DNA from: CAISCU01 sp051861545
Lineage (GTDB): Bacteria; Bacteroidota; Bacteroidia; UKL13-3
Assembly (NCBI GenBank): GCA_051861545.1
Contig: JBIMKP010000016.1
Span: 24,908-88,907 of the forward strand
DNA length: 64,000 nt
Direction of reading: 5' to 3'
Part shown: piece after piece, positions 35,819 to 45,121 of the stretch
How positions within the stretch are numbered: the first letter of the stretch is position 1
Layout of the letters: every line of letters begins with the position of its first letter
The notes under the pieces: model-generated
Database searches by the model: none
The model's input: only the letters and a program-made list of their open reading frames with translations
What the model was told of the DNA's origin: nothing
Translations under genes and position numbers: made by a program

Positions 35819-38800
35819 ATGAAAAAGCAATTTTGTTCAATTCTGTTCTTTCTCGCTTTGATTATTCCATTTTGCACCTATTCAGCTTCTATTGAGCGTG
35901 GCAAATTACTTGAAAACAAATCTTTTTTTATAGAAAATAAAGGTCAAATAAAAGACCAAAACGGGAATCCAAACCCCAATGTAAACTATTTACTTCCAGG
36001 TAAGGGATTCAATGTGCAGATACGAAGGAATGGATTCAGTTATGACTTAGTTCAGATTCATAAAACAAACTTTTTACCAAATCTGGTATCTGATAAAAGA
36101 GAGAACAAGCCCAATGGTGACATTGAACTAAGCATTCACCGGATTGATGTTACATTTGAGGGTTCAAATAGCAAGGTAAACTTAGGTGCATTTGGAAAGG
36201 AAAGTGGGGTATATAATTATTACCAATCCGCAAACGAAAAGAATGGGATTACAGGAGTAAATCAATTCAGTGGCATATTGGTTGAGAACCTTTATCCAAA
36301 CATTGATTTAGAATATTTGAGTACAGAAAACGGATTTAAATACAATTTTATTCTTCATCCGGGAGCAGACATTAATTCTATTCGTTTGCGGTATTCAGGT
36401 GCTCCATTCAAGTTAAGGAATAAAGCACTTGAATTTAGCACCGAACAAGGGTTGTTCTCAGAGAAACTTCCTGCAAGTTGGTTAATCACAGCTGAAGGAA
36501 ATAAAGCCGTTGAAATAAATTACAAAATTAACAAGGATTCAAGTGTTGGATTTGAATCTGTAATTCCGATAAAGGATTATGATTTGGTGATAGACCCCTT
36601 ACCAAACAGGGCCTGGGGCACCTATTATGGAGGAACAGCGGACGACGCAGGAAAAGGAGTATGCTCAGATAAATTGGGGAATATTTATTTTGCAGGAACT
36701 ACACGAAGTACAGCCAACATAGCGAGTATAGGGGCTCATAAAACCACCTTAACTGGTTTTAACGATGCATTTTTAGCAAAATTTAACTCCACTGGTCAAC
36801 TTTTATGGGGAACCTATTATGGAGGAAGCAATGCCGATTTTGGTGAAGAAGTAGTTGCAGATAGTTTAGGTTTCGTTTTTATGGTAGGAACAACCCGCAG
36901 TAGCAATGGCATTTCAACTACAGGCAGCATGCAGCCAATTTTTGGCGGGGGTGATGATGGCTTTCTAGCCAAATTCTCCAGTTCAGGAACTTTGATTTGG
37001 GCCACTTATATTGGGGGAGTCTCAGTGGATAATGCTTACGATGTTTGTATTGAAAATACTGGTTCAATTTATGTTTGCGGAACTACGTACAGTAGCTCAG
37101 GTATTGCATTCAATTCAATCCACCAATCGGCAATTGGCGGAACTGCGGATGCCTTTGTGATGAAATTCAGTTCCAGCGGGGCGGGTTTATGGGGAACCTA
37201 TTATGGAGGAAATAATGGTGAAGAAGGCAATGGAATTTGCTTAGACCGCAGCGGAAACGTTTACTTAGGAGGCAGCACTTATTCATCGGCACCTGTCAAT
37301 AGTATTGCAAGCAATGGAAGTCATCAGAGCAGCTACTCAAGTAATGCGGATGGATTCCTAGCCAAATTTAGCGGGCTTGGAAATAGGCTTTGGGCAACAT
37401 ATTATGGAGGACTAGGACAGGATGGTTTTAACTGTCTCGAGATTGATTCAAATGAAAATATTTATGCTGTAGGTTTCACTGACGGAGATTCTGGAATAGC
37501 AACTCTTGGAAGCTTCCAAGCAAGTAGGAATAATTTCTTTGATGGATTCTTGGTCAAGTTTTCAAACAATGGGGTTAGGCAATGGGGAACCTATTTTGGA
37601 GGAGAGAGTGAAGATTTATGCCGCAATTTAAGCATTCATAAAAACGCCATTTACGTCTGTGGGTACACCATGAGCACAGCAGGAATTGCAACAGTCGGTA
37701 GCTTTAAAACAAGTCTAGGCGGAACGCAGGATGCGTATTTGGCAAAATTTTCTTTGGCGGGTAGCCGCGAATGGGGCACTTATTATGGAGGTACAGGATC
37801 AGAAAATGGAGATGCACTTTGTACAGATTTACTAGGCAATATTTATCTTGGAGGAACTACCAATAGTTCAACTGGAATAGCTAGTTCAGGAGCACATAAC
37901 ACGAGCATTAACAGCTTTTCTTCTGCATTTTTAACCCGCATGAACGATTGCAATCCTGTAACAAGTACCGATTCCATTCGTAGTATTTCAATCGGATTTT
38001 GTGAAAACAAAAATTATGTTTTCCGTCTCGACAGTCAAACCACAAATGCTATTGGATATTACTGGTCTTTACCACCAGGTTGGACTATTCTTAGTGGCCA
38101 GAACACCCGAATACTTAATGTTAATTCCGGTCCATCAGGAGTGCTTAGAGTGAGAGCCTATAACAGTTGTGGGGACTCATCACCTATATCTACCAGAAGC
38201 ATCCTTGCTCGTCCACTACTGGGGATGATTGATACCATAAAAATGCTATCCCCACAGGTATGCGCAAACAAAGCCATTGAATTTATTTTGGATACAGTTA
38301 CCCCAAATGCCACTGGTTATCTATGGTCTGTTCCAAGTGGGTGGACAATCCTTAACGGGCAAGGTAGTGCTTATCTTTCTGTAATGGCAAATAGTTCGGG
38401 AACCCTTTCGGTTAAAGCATACAACAACTGTGGAGATACAACCTCAAGTGCATCTAAACTAATAATAATGCCCGCACCATTAGGTAGTATTGATTCCATA
38501 AGGGTTAATTCCAATTTATTTTGTGCAGGAAAAACCTATACACTTGTATTGGATAGTCCCACCGCAAATGCAGCCGGGTACTTTTGGAGTTTACCAACGG
38601 GTTGGACCTTATTAAGTGGGCAACATACACGAAGCATCCAAGTACAGCCTGCGACTACAGGCATCGTTCGGGTCAGGGCCTATTCTGCTTGTGGAGATTC
38701 AAGTTCTATTTCCCAGAGAACATTTATTGTTAGTCCTGCAATGGGGCAAATTGATTCAATTCGTTCAAGTGTGAACCAATTTTGTGCAGGTAATACATAT

Positions 38801-41338
38801 CAATTTAGATTGGATTCTTTAACTCCAAATGCCCTTGGTTACTATTGGGTTCTTCCACAAGGTTGGACCCTATTAAGCGGTCAACATAGCAATCAAATTT
38901 CTTCTATTATTACAGGGTCAGGAACAATTCAAGTTAAAGCTTATAATATCTGTGGTGATTCAACAATCACTAGACAACTAAGCATTTTTACCAATGCCAC
39001 TTTAGGGATAGTAGATAGTATTCGAAGCATTTCAAGTGCATTTTGTGCCAATAATGCAATCGTATTTAGATTGGATATGCCAACATCAAATGCCTTTGGT
39101 TATCTGTGGTCGGTTCCTTTAGGATGGACCATTCAAAGCGGACAATTAACAAGCACAATTAGTGTAATTCCTTCCAGCTCAGGCACCCTTAGTGTAAGAG
39201 CATATAATGCTTGTGGAGATACCAGTTTAGCACGAACCAGAACCATCCTTGTAGCTCCACAATTAGGAACATTTATTGATTCGATTAGAAGTTCAACTAA
39301 TTTATTTTGTGCAAACAAATCGTACACATTTCAACTTGATAGTCTGAGTGCCAATGCTACAGGTTATGCTTGGACTTTACCGGCCAATTGGGTTGTTATT
39401 AATAATCAGAACACTTCAAGCATCCAATTGATGCCGTCAAGTTCAGGAGTGATTTCAGTTAAAGCATATAATGCTTGTGGCAACTTTAGCAGCTTATCAA
39501 GCCGTCAAATTACAATTGCTCCTCCACTTGGCCCTCTTGATTCGATTCGTACAAATAGTACGATTTTTTGTAAAAACCAAACTTATGTTTTTACATTAGA
39601 CCAACCCAGTGCTAATGCAGCAGGATACCGTTGGACTGTTCCAATAGGTTGGACTCTTATAAGTGGTCAATTTACCAACAGCATTCAAGTTATACCTACG
39701 AATTCTGGCACAATTCGAGTGAAAGCTTACAACAATTGTGGAGATTCAAGCATTGAAAAAACCAAGGTAATAACTTTGCAATTGGCTCCAACAAGCATCG
39801 ACTCCATTCGTTCTATATCTACGAGCTTTTGCGCCAATAAATCATATGTTTTCAACCTAAACAATGCGAGTTTATATGCAAATGCTTACGAATGGACAGT
39901 TCCTCCGGATTGGGTCATCAGCGGTGGTCAGGGCACAAGATTTTTAAACGTAATCCCTAAGTCATCCGGCAATCTAAAAGTTAGAGCTTACAACATGTGC
40001 GGAGATACTACCCAAGAATCAATCAGATTCATTGAAATAAAACCCGCACTTGGAAATCTAAGCAGTATTCGAAGTTTGGATAGCATCTATTGCAATGCAA
40101 AAAATTATACATTCTACACCGATAGTTCTGGCGTCAATGCAACAGGGTATCACTGGCAGGTACCGCAAGGTTGGCAAATTAACGGAGCATCAAACAAATC
40201 AACAATAAACATTACACCTACAAGTAGTGGAATACTGAGTGTTAGAAATTACAATAATTGCGGAGATACTATGGCTGCAATTAACAAATCTATCGCTATT
40301 AAAATGCTTGGTTCTATAGATACTGTTATTGCCAGCACAGCAAGCAATTGTGTGAATGATACCCATGAATTCAGCCTAAACAAATTGACAACCAATGCTG
40401 ATGGTTACTGGTGGAGTTTACCGGCTGGTTGGACACTTATTGATGGACAAAGCAGCAATAAAGTACGTGTCAAGGCAACTCAAAGCGGAACAATCCAAGT
40501 TAAAGCCTACAGATATTGTGGAGATAGTACTGCAGCAAGTTCATTAAATAAAACCATCTTTAGCAATCCTATAAAGCCCTCAAGCATTCTGGGACCAATA
40601 AATGCCTGCAATGGAACAATTCAAACCTTTAATGTACCGAGTGTTTCAGGAATTATTGGCTACACATGGCATTATAACAATATTTGGCAAGGGCAATCAA
40701 GCGGGGATAGTATTTCAATCCTGCTTAATCCACCTTCAGATACCTTGCGTGTAAAGGCCATAGGAATCGGTGGATGTAGTTCGGATGAAACAAACTTATT
40801 TATTCAAGTTAAACAAAGTCCCGAAAAACCTATAATTATAGGACCCGTAGAAATAAACTATTGGGATACTGTTGAATTTAAGGTGCTATCTGAAAATGCG
40901 ACAACCTTTACTTGGACTTTAGATCAGGGCTGGTCTATTTTAAGTGGACAAGGAACTGATTCAATAAGGGTAAAGGCAAACAATCAAAATGCTTTGATTC
41001 AGGTTGAAGTAAGAAATAGTTGCGGAGATAGCACAAACAACTTACAAGTTTATGCCAAGCCACCAACTGGTATTAAACACTATGCAATGGAAGATGGGTT
41101 TGTTTTGTTTCCAAATCCAGCAAAAGAATATCTCAAAATTGAAGGCGATAAACTTCATACCCTAAAGAACTGGAAGGTCTATAATCAATTAGGTCAGGAG
41201 CTTATTTCCGGGAAATGTCCTTGCAATCAAACTTCCTTAAGTATCTCCTTGGCAAATTTGGCTACGGGAATGTATCAATTGCATTTGGAAGATAACACCA
41301 ATAAGGTATCCAAATACAAATTTGTTCTTGCTTACTAG
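35819..41338 (+). CDS. Giant T9SS-secreted protein: DUF7948, SBBP propeller, PKD-like repeats, type-A tail
   Basis: An 1839-aa secreted protein. Signal peptide (MKKQFCSILFFLALII...YSAS), a DUF7948-type domain beginning SFFIENKGQIKDQNG (about 35-260), then seven SBBP beta-propeller repeats of ~60 aa marked by WGTYYGG (about 263-710). Twelve PKD/Ig-like repeats follow (about 715-1730), most of ~86 aa, starting like DSIRSISTSFC and containing GYYWSLPPGWTILSGQ and VRAYNSCGDSS; the last two are more diverged. The type-A tail has LFPNPAKEYLKIEG and ends KFVLAY. It is non-enzymatic as far as can be seen; a surface or extracellular structural or binding role is inferred. The gene looks less AT-rich than its neighbours by eye. 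Confidence 0.88.
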   Translation: MKKQFCSILFFLALIIPFCTYSASIERGKLLENKSFFIENKGQIKDQNGNPNPNVNYLLPGKGFNVQIRRNGFSYDLVQIHKTNFLPNLVSDKRENKPNGDIELSIHRIDVTFEGSNSKVNLGAFGKESGVYNYYQSANEKNGITGVNQFSGILVENLYPNIDLEYLSTENGFKYNFILHPGADINSIRLRYSGAPFKLRNKALEFSTEQGLFSEKLPASWLITAEGNKAVEINYKINKDSSVGFESVIPIKDYDLVIDPLPNRAWGTYYGGTADDAGKGVCSDKLGNIYFAGTTRSTANIASIGAHKTTLTGFNDAFLAKFNSTGQLLWGTYYGGSNADFGEEVVADSLGFVFMVGTTRSSNGISTTGSMQPIFGGGDDGFLAKFSSSGTLIWATYIGGVSVDNAYDVCIENTGSIYVCGTTYSSSGIAFNSIHQSAIGGTADAFVMKFSSSGAGLWGTYYGGNNGEEGNGICLDRSGNVYLGGSTYSSAPVNSIASNGSHQSSYSSNADGFLAKFSGLGNRLWATYYGGLGQDGFNCLEIDSNENIYAVGFTDGDSGIATLGSFQASRNNFFDGFLVKFSNNGVRQWGTYFGGESEDLCRNLSIHKNAIYVCGYTMSTAGIATVGSFKTSLGGTQDAYLAKFSLAGSREWGTYYGGTGSENGDALCTDLLGNIYLGGTTNSSTGIASSGAHNTSINSFSSAFLTRMNDCNPVTSTDSIRSISIGFCENKNYVFRLDSQTTNAIGYYWSLPPGWTILSGQNTRILNVNSGPSGVLRVRAYNSCGDSSPISTRSILARPLLGMIDTIKMLSPQVCANKAIEFILDTVTPNATGYLWSVPSGWTILNGQGSAYLSVMANSSGTLSVKAYNNCGDTTSSASKLIIMPAPLGSIDSIRVNSNLFCAGKTYTLVLDSPTANAAGYFWSLPTGWTLLSGQHTRSIQVQPATTGIVRVRAYSACGDSSSISQRTFIVSPAMGQIDSIRSSVNQFCAGNTYQFRLDSLTPNALGYYWVLPQGWTLLSGQHSNQISSIITGSGTIQVKAYNICGDSTITRQLSIFTNATLGIVDSIRSISSAFCANNAIVFRLDMPTSNAFGYLWSVPLGWTIQSGQLTSTISVIPSSSGTLSVRAYNACGDTSLARTRTILVAPQLGTFIDSIRSSTNLFCANKSYTFQLDSLSANATGYAWTLPANWVVINNQNTSSIQLMPSSSGVISVKAYNACGNFSSLSSRQITIAPPLGPLDSIRTNSTIFCKNQTYVFTLDQPSANAAGYRWTVPIGWTLISGQFTNSIQVIPTNSGTIRVKAYNNCGDSSIEKTKVITLQLAPTSIDSIRSISTSFCANKSYVFNLNNASLYANAYEWTVPPDWVISGGQGTRFLNVIPKSSGNLKVRAYNMCGDTTQESIRFIEIKPALGNLSSIRSLDSIYCNAKNYTFYTDSSGVNATGYHWQVPQGWQINGASNKSTINITPTSSGILSVRNYNNCGDTMAAINKSIAIKMLGSIDTVIASTASNCVNDTHEFSLNKLTTNADGYWWSLPAGWTLIDGQSSNKVRVKATQSGTIQVKAYRYCGDSTAASSLNKTIFSNPIKPSSILGPINACNGTIQTFNVPSVSGIIGYTWHYNNIWQGQSSGDSISILLNPPSDTLRVKAIGIGGCSSDETNLFIQVKQSPEKPIIIGPVEINYWDTVEFKVLSENATTFTWTLDQGWSILSGQGTDSIRVKANNQNALIQVEVRNSCGDSTNNLQVYAKPPTGIKHYAMEDGFVLFPNPAKEYLKIEGDKLHTLKNWKVYNQLGQELISGKCPCNQTSLSISLANLATGMYQLHLEDNTNKVSKYKFVLAY

Positions 41339-41732
41339 CAAAAATAAATAATGGAAGATTTGACTTGTTTCTGAGAACTCTTAGTCTTTTTGAAATATGA
41401 TTGGATTTTTTATTAAATAAAAGTAAACCTCAACACAAATTCTTTTCACAACAAAAAGGATTTAAAAGGCTCTGCTTAAATGGAATACTTGCATATTTCA
41501 GAATTTTCATGCCATCATACTGGTGAAATCATTAGGTTGATTTATCAGGATTGTATTAAAATTAATGAGATATTGGCCTTAATTTTTCAAATAGGATTCA
41601 ATTTATTGAAAACAGTATTGAATTATTCATTGCTTAACCAATCGGGCTTAAGGGAATTCAGCGATTGAAGGGATATGAAAACAAAAAGACTTTATTTTAT
41701 TATGGATTGTTTTTTTTAATGGAACCATATTA

Positions 41733-41765
41733 AATTATAATCACCTTAAAAGTGATTTGAATCAA
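41733..41765. repeat. 33-bp repeat with palindromic core, copy B
   Basis: Exact copy of 35675-35707, 49 bases before the FGE-like gene; palindrome at 41739-41757. The TTTG at 41756-41759 can serve as that gene's -33 element. Confidence 0.85.
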
Positions 41766-41785
41766 TTAAATTGATACTAAATCTG
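41756..41785 (+). promoter_or_regulatory. Promoter of the FGE-like gene
   Basis: TTTG (41756-41759), an 18-base spacer, then TAAATCTG (41778-41785), one mismatch from TAnnTTTG. The transcript would begin about 22 bases before the ATG at 41814. The -33 element overlaps the right end of the palindromic repeat. Confidence 0.5.
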
Positions 41786-41813
41786 CGTTAATGCAAAATC
41801 TAATAAATCTATA

Positions 41814-42746
41814 ATGAAACAAAAACTCCTGATTCTATTGCTTATTATCTTCTGCTTCAATGTAAAAGCCCAAAAAGCTTATCCAGTAAAGAAAGACTTG
41901 ATGAAATCAATTGGAAACAATTTTATTCCTATTACGGCAAAACAATTGCTAAATAAATACGAAGTTAGTAATGACGACTACCACCAATTTTTACTAGAAA
42001 TGAAATATAGAGTTTCAAGTGATTCTTTTAATAGACTATATCCAGACACAGCAAAATGGAGGAATTTAAGAACTTATAATGAACCTTATGTAATTTATTA
42101 CTTTAAGCATCCAGCATACTCTGAATTTCCTGTTGTGAATATTAGCAGAGCCCAGGCAGAAACTTATTGCAAATGGCTCACAGAATACTACATGAGAAAC
42201 GAAAAAAGGCAATATAAATCTGTAGTTTTCAGGTTACCAACTGAAGGTGAATGGATAATGGCTTATACAGGAAAAGATTCAAGTTTCGGATTTAGATTTC
42301 CTTGGGGTTATTTCATGAAGAGCAAACCTAAAGATGTTTCTGTTAATTATTGTGAAGCACATCAAGAAGAAATTAAGTATAAAAGGGAGAATAAAAAACC
42401 CGACCCAAATTCAATGAAAGGATTTTTATTGAATTCACCTTACTATGATACAATAATTTACGAAAAAGATTTTCATATGTATGAACAGCCAGCAGTTTGC
42501 AGTGGCTTAAGTAGCGCATTTTACACTACCAATGTAGCTGCCAAAGGCTTCAAACAAAACAAAGCAGGATTTTATCACATGGCCGGAAATGTGAGTGAAA
42601 TAGTTCAAGGGAATAAAACAAAAGGTGGTAATTATTTAAGTCCTGGTTATTATACCAGAGCCGATGCAGAAGACGAATTCGAAGGCAAAAGTCCTGTTTA
42701 TCCATTTATTGGATTCAGGGTTTTGATGGAAATAATTGAGAAATAA
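41814..42746 (+). CDS. Formylglycine-generating-enzyme-like (SUMF1/GldJ-GldK-type fold) exported protein
   Basis: A 310-aa exported protein. Signal peptide (ends CFNVKAQ) and a C-type-lectin-like FGE-sulfatase fold: YEVSNDDYHQFL near the start, FPVVNISRAQAETYCKWLTE, FRLPTEGEWIMAYTG, AGNVSEIVQG, KGGNYLSPG and FIGFRVLME. In Bacteroidota this fold is also used by the T9SS proteins GldJ and GldK. Lack of a lipobox and the context (between a T9SS cargo gene and phhB) do not identify it as either; the paired catalytic Cys of true FGEs were not recognised in the C-terminal part. A structural role is more likely than sulfatase maturation. A promoter with a palindromic repeat precedes it. Confidence 0.75.
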   Translation: MKQKLLILLLIIFCFNVKAQKAYPVKKDLMKSIGNNFIPITAKQLLNKYEVSNDDYHQFLLEMKYRVSSDSFNRLYPDTAKWRNLRTYNEPYVIYYFKHPAYSEFPVVNISRAQAETYCKWLTEYYMRNEKRQYKSVVFRLPTEGEWIMAYTGKDSSFGFRFPWGYFMKSKPKDVSVNYCEAHQEEIKYKRENKKPDPNSMKGFLLNSPYYDTIIYEKDFHMYEQPAVCSGLSSAFYTTNVAAKGFKQNKAGFYHMAGNVSEIVQGNKTKGGNYLSPGYYTRADAEDEFEGKSPVYPFIGFRVLMEIIEK

Positions 42747-42749
42747 ATT

Positions 42750-42989
42750 TTAAATTTTATCAAGAGCAGCAGCTAAATCCCAATCTTTTTGAGTGATGGT
42801 ATTTCCGGCATCATGCGTAGTTAAAACCAATTCTACCTTATTATAGGTATTGGTCCATTTTGCATGGTGATTCATTTTCTCCATAATAAAAGCAGCATGA
42901 CACATCCAAGCAAAAGCTGATTGAAAATCTTTAAATACTAAAGTCTTTTTTAGAGAATTGTCTTCTTCTTTCCAAGTAAGGTTTTTCAT
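42750..42989 (-). CDS. phhB: 4a-hydroxytetrahydrobiopterin dehydratase (PCD/DCoH)
   Basis: Dehydrates pterin-4a-carbinolamine to regenerate the pterin cofactor of aromatic amino-acid hydroxylases, or acts in pterin metabolism. The 79-aa protein has the signature MNHHAKWTNTYNKVELVLTT, then HDAGNTITQKDWDLAAALD, with catalytic His residues visible in NHH and THD. ATG 42989 starts at the family N-terminus (MKNLTWKEED); the longer frame adds seven residues. It is convergent with the FGE-like gene, 3 bases apart. No phenylalanine hydroxylase gene is in the window. Confidence 0.9.
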   Translation of the reverse strand: MKNLTWKEEDNSLKKTLVFKDFQSAFAWMCHAAFIMEKMNHHAKWTNTYNKVELVLTTHDAGNTITQKDWDLAAALDKI

Positions 42990-43054
42990 GAGAATAATTA
43001 TTTCTTTCAAACAATTTTTATTTGCTTAAAGTTTTAAACGATTATAAAAGACAG

Positions 43055-43091
43055 AAAAAAGGGGCTACACCAAAGATGCAGCCCCTTTTTT
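43055..43091 (-). terminator. Terminator of the T9SS hydrolase-like gene (bidirectional form)
   Basis: A perfect 12-bp stem (43055-43066 with 43080-43091, core AGGGGCT/AGCCCCT) with T-runs on both strands, 17 bases after the minus-strand stop codon at 43109. Confidence 0.88.
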
Positions 43092-43108
43092 ATAAAATTT
43101 AATTGAAA

Positions 43109-45022
43109 TTATTGAACAATAAATTTCTTGCTAGCAGTAGCACCGTTAGATGTTTTCACATTAACGATATAGATACCTGAAGTAGCACCATTTAATGACA
43201 AATCAAAATTATTTGAATTGATACCATCAACACGGCTGATTTGACGACCTAATAAATCCATAACTGCAACTTCACTGATTGAAGAGTTTACATCAAGACT
43301 TACACGGATATTGTTTACAGCAGGATTAGGGTACACATTTAAGAAATTGCTGTAATCAACTTCTTTCACACCAACTGGAGCGCGTTTAGTTAAATTGATT
43401 AAGAATTCTTGAGAAGCATATTTAGCAAAATTTGCGTTTGTTGCTGCAACTGTCCATTTTAAATTAGCAGTTTCGTCGATACCTAAACCTAAAGCAGTTA
43501 AATTATCCCAGATGTCATTTTCAGTAAATGTAACTGAATCAGCATCAGTAATAGATTGAACAATTAATGGCTCGCTGAAATCACCATCAGCATTATCTAA
43601 TACCCAAATATATTCAACACCTTCTACCATAGTAGCTTTTTGCCATTTAGCAGTAACTAAGTTTGTAGAATCTTTTCTTACATTAACACTAGCACCAGAT
43701 GCAGGAGAAAGCAAGTTGAAATTATTCAAAGCCAAGTTTCCAATTAAATCTAATTGAACAGCAATACGAGGAGCTAAGTAACCAGAAATAGTATCGATAT
43801 AAGCTTTACCACGAGTTTCAGACATGAAAGGATTGGTTATCATAGAAAGTGAATCTGCTTGAAATCCATTAACAGGAAGAGGAACTCCACGGTAAACTTG
43901 AGATGTTTTAGCTTGAGCAGCAGCTCTATCCCACCATTCCCAAGAAGAACCTTCAAAAGGGAATGAAGTTTCAAAACCAAATACATTATTTACCTCAGGA
44001 TTAACTTCATCAGCACGGTAAGAATACTCATCTATATAATCGTATTGATTGATTTTAGCATTGATACCAAGTGCATCTGCTTTACGAATTACATCATGTG
44101 CTCCTGAAGCATTAGGAATAACAGTTACACCTGTAGTTGGAACAACAACGTTACCAGTTTTGTAAGGAGCAAATGGGTCACGAGTTACGTGCATACTAAC
44201 AATAGGTAAGCTAGTAGATTTCATCCAAGCTGAATCACCCATAGCACCACCATAGTTAAATGTCATGTGAACATTAGAAGGAATAGAAGCATCAGCAGGA
44301 TTGTTCAAAGGAACTGCTCCACCTAAACCAGTCCAATCACCTAATGTATCAACACTTACCATTGGAGAAGCGTCACCACGTAAGAATTTCAAGTTAGATT
44401 CGATATCTGCACGAGTGCTAACTGAACCTAAAGCCATTGAGATATAACCACCTGTACCTTGGCCACCAACAACAATTTTTGAAGTGTCAATTCCGTAAGT
44501 AGAAGCATTTACTCTTAAAAAACGAACACAATTTCTTACGTCTTGTAATCCTCTGTAAGTTGCTTTGATTAATTGCTCTGTAGCTTGTTCTTGAATAGTT
44601 GTAGCTGGGTTCCAACCTAAACGGTAGTTCATTGCAACAACAACATAACCACGTTTTGCAAAACGATTTGCTAATTCAACAATTGAATTATCGTCTTTGC
44701 TTCCGGTAGTTTGTCTGTTGATAAATGCAGGTAAGTAACTTCCAGTGTGAGTTAAGATAATAACTGGTCTTTTTGTTTCAGTATCACCTGTTGGTGTGTA
44801 AACATCACAACGTAACGCCTCATTCCAAATTGGAGATGAACCTAAACCAGGGATTGGTTGACCAAACAACAAGTTAATTGCATAATTTGAATCATAAGTA
44901 ATGTTTGAAGTTTTTGAAACTTCGGTGAATACTTCATCGATGTAACGGTTTTGTGCCATCGCTGAATTAACGCATAACATCAAAAAGAATGCGCCAAATA
45001 CAGAAAGTAGATTTTTGTTCAT
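43109..45022 (-). CDS. T9SS-secreted alpha/beta-hydrolase-like protein without Ser nucleophile
   Basis: A 637-aa exported protein. Signal peptide (ends VNSAMAQ) and a carboxylesterase-like alpha/beta-hydrolase domain at about 50-400: RPVIILTHTGSYLPAF (oxyanion side), GYVVVAMNYRLGW, DVRNCVRFLRVNAS. At the nucleophile elbow, where GxSxGG is expected, it has GQGTGG (codons read GGT-CAA-GGT-ACA-GGT-GGT near 44460), so Ser is replaced by Gly. The acid (HVTRDPFAPY) and His (SGAHDVIRKAD) candidates remain. A linker or Ig-like domain and a type-A T9SS tail (VYPNPAVNNIRVSLD ... KKFIVQ) follow. Probably a catalytically inactive binding protein on the cell surface; otherwise an unusual nucleophile. Confidence 0.82.
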   Translation of the reverse strand: MNKNLLSVFGAFFLMLCVNSAMAQNRYIDEVFTEVSKTSNITYDSNYAINLLFGQPIPGLGSSPIWNEALRCDVYTPTGDTETKRPVIILTHTGSYLPAFINRQTTGSKDDNSIVELANRFAKRGYVVVAMNYRLGWNPATTIQEQATEQLIKATYRGLQDVRNCVRFLRVNASTYGIDTSKIVVGGQGTGGYISMALGSVSTRADIESNLKFLRGDASPMVSVDTLGDWTGLGGAVPLNNPADASIPSNVHMTFNYGGAMGDSAWMKSTSLPIVSMHVTRDPFAPYKTGNVVVPTTGVTVIPNASGAHDVIRKADALGINAKINQYDYIDEYSYRADEVNPEVNNVFGFETSFPFEGSSWEWWDRAAAQAKTSQVYRGVPLPVNGFQADSLSMITNPFMSETRGKAYIDTISGYLAPRIAVQLDLIGNLALNNFNLLSPASGASVNVRKDSTNLVTAKWQKATMVEGVEYIWVLDNADGDFSEPLIVQSITDADSVTFTENDIWDNLTALGLGIDETANLKWTVAATNANFAKYASQEFLINLTKRAPVGVKEVDYSNFLNVYPNPAVNNIRVSLDVNSSISEVAVMDLLGRQISRVDGINSNNFDLSLNGATSGIYIVNVKTSNGATASKKFIVQ

Positions 45023-45121
45023 ATTTTAAAATTTAAATTTGATTTACAAGAAAAGATAAAAAACTGAGAACTCAAAAAGTTTTGCAATCTACGCATTAAA
45101 ACTTCGATTAATTCCAAAATT

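Larger units (their letters stand above)
41339..41813. other. Intergenic gap, 475 bases
   Basis: Holds copy B of the 33-bp repeat and the promoter of the FGE-like gene. A 62-codon ATG ORF at 41480-41668 has no recognisable features and is not called. No terminator hairpin was found behind the SBBP gene. Confidence 0.5.

Noticed and set aside
41480..41668. 62-codon ATG ORF in the gap after the SBBP gene
   Set aside because: No signal, domain or promoter; chance ORF in AT-rich DNA.
41814..42746. Calling the FGE-like gene gldK or gldJ
   Set aside because: It has no lipobox, no gldLMN neighbours and only the general fold motifs; the specific symbol is not supported.
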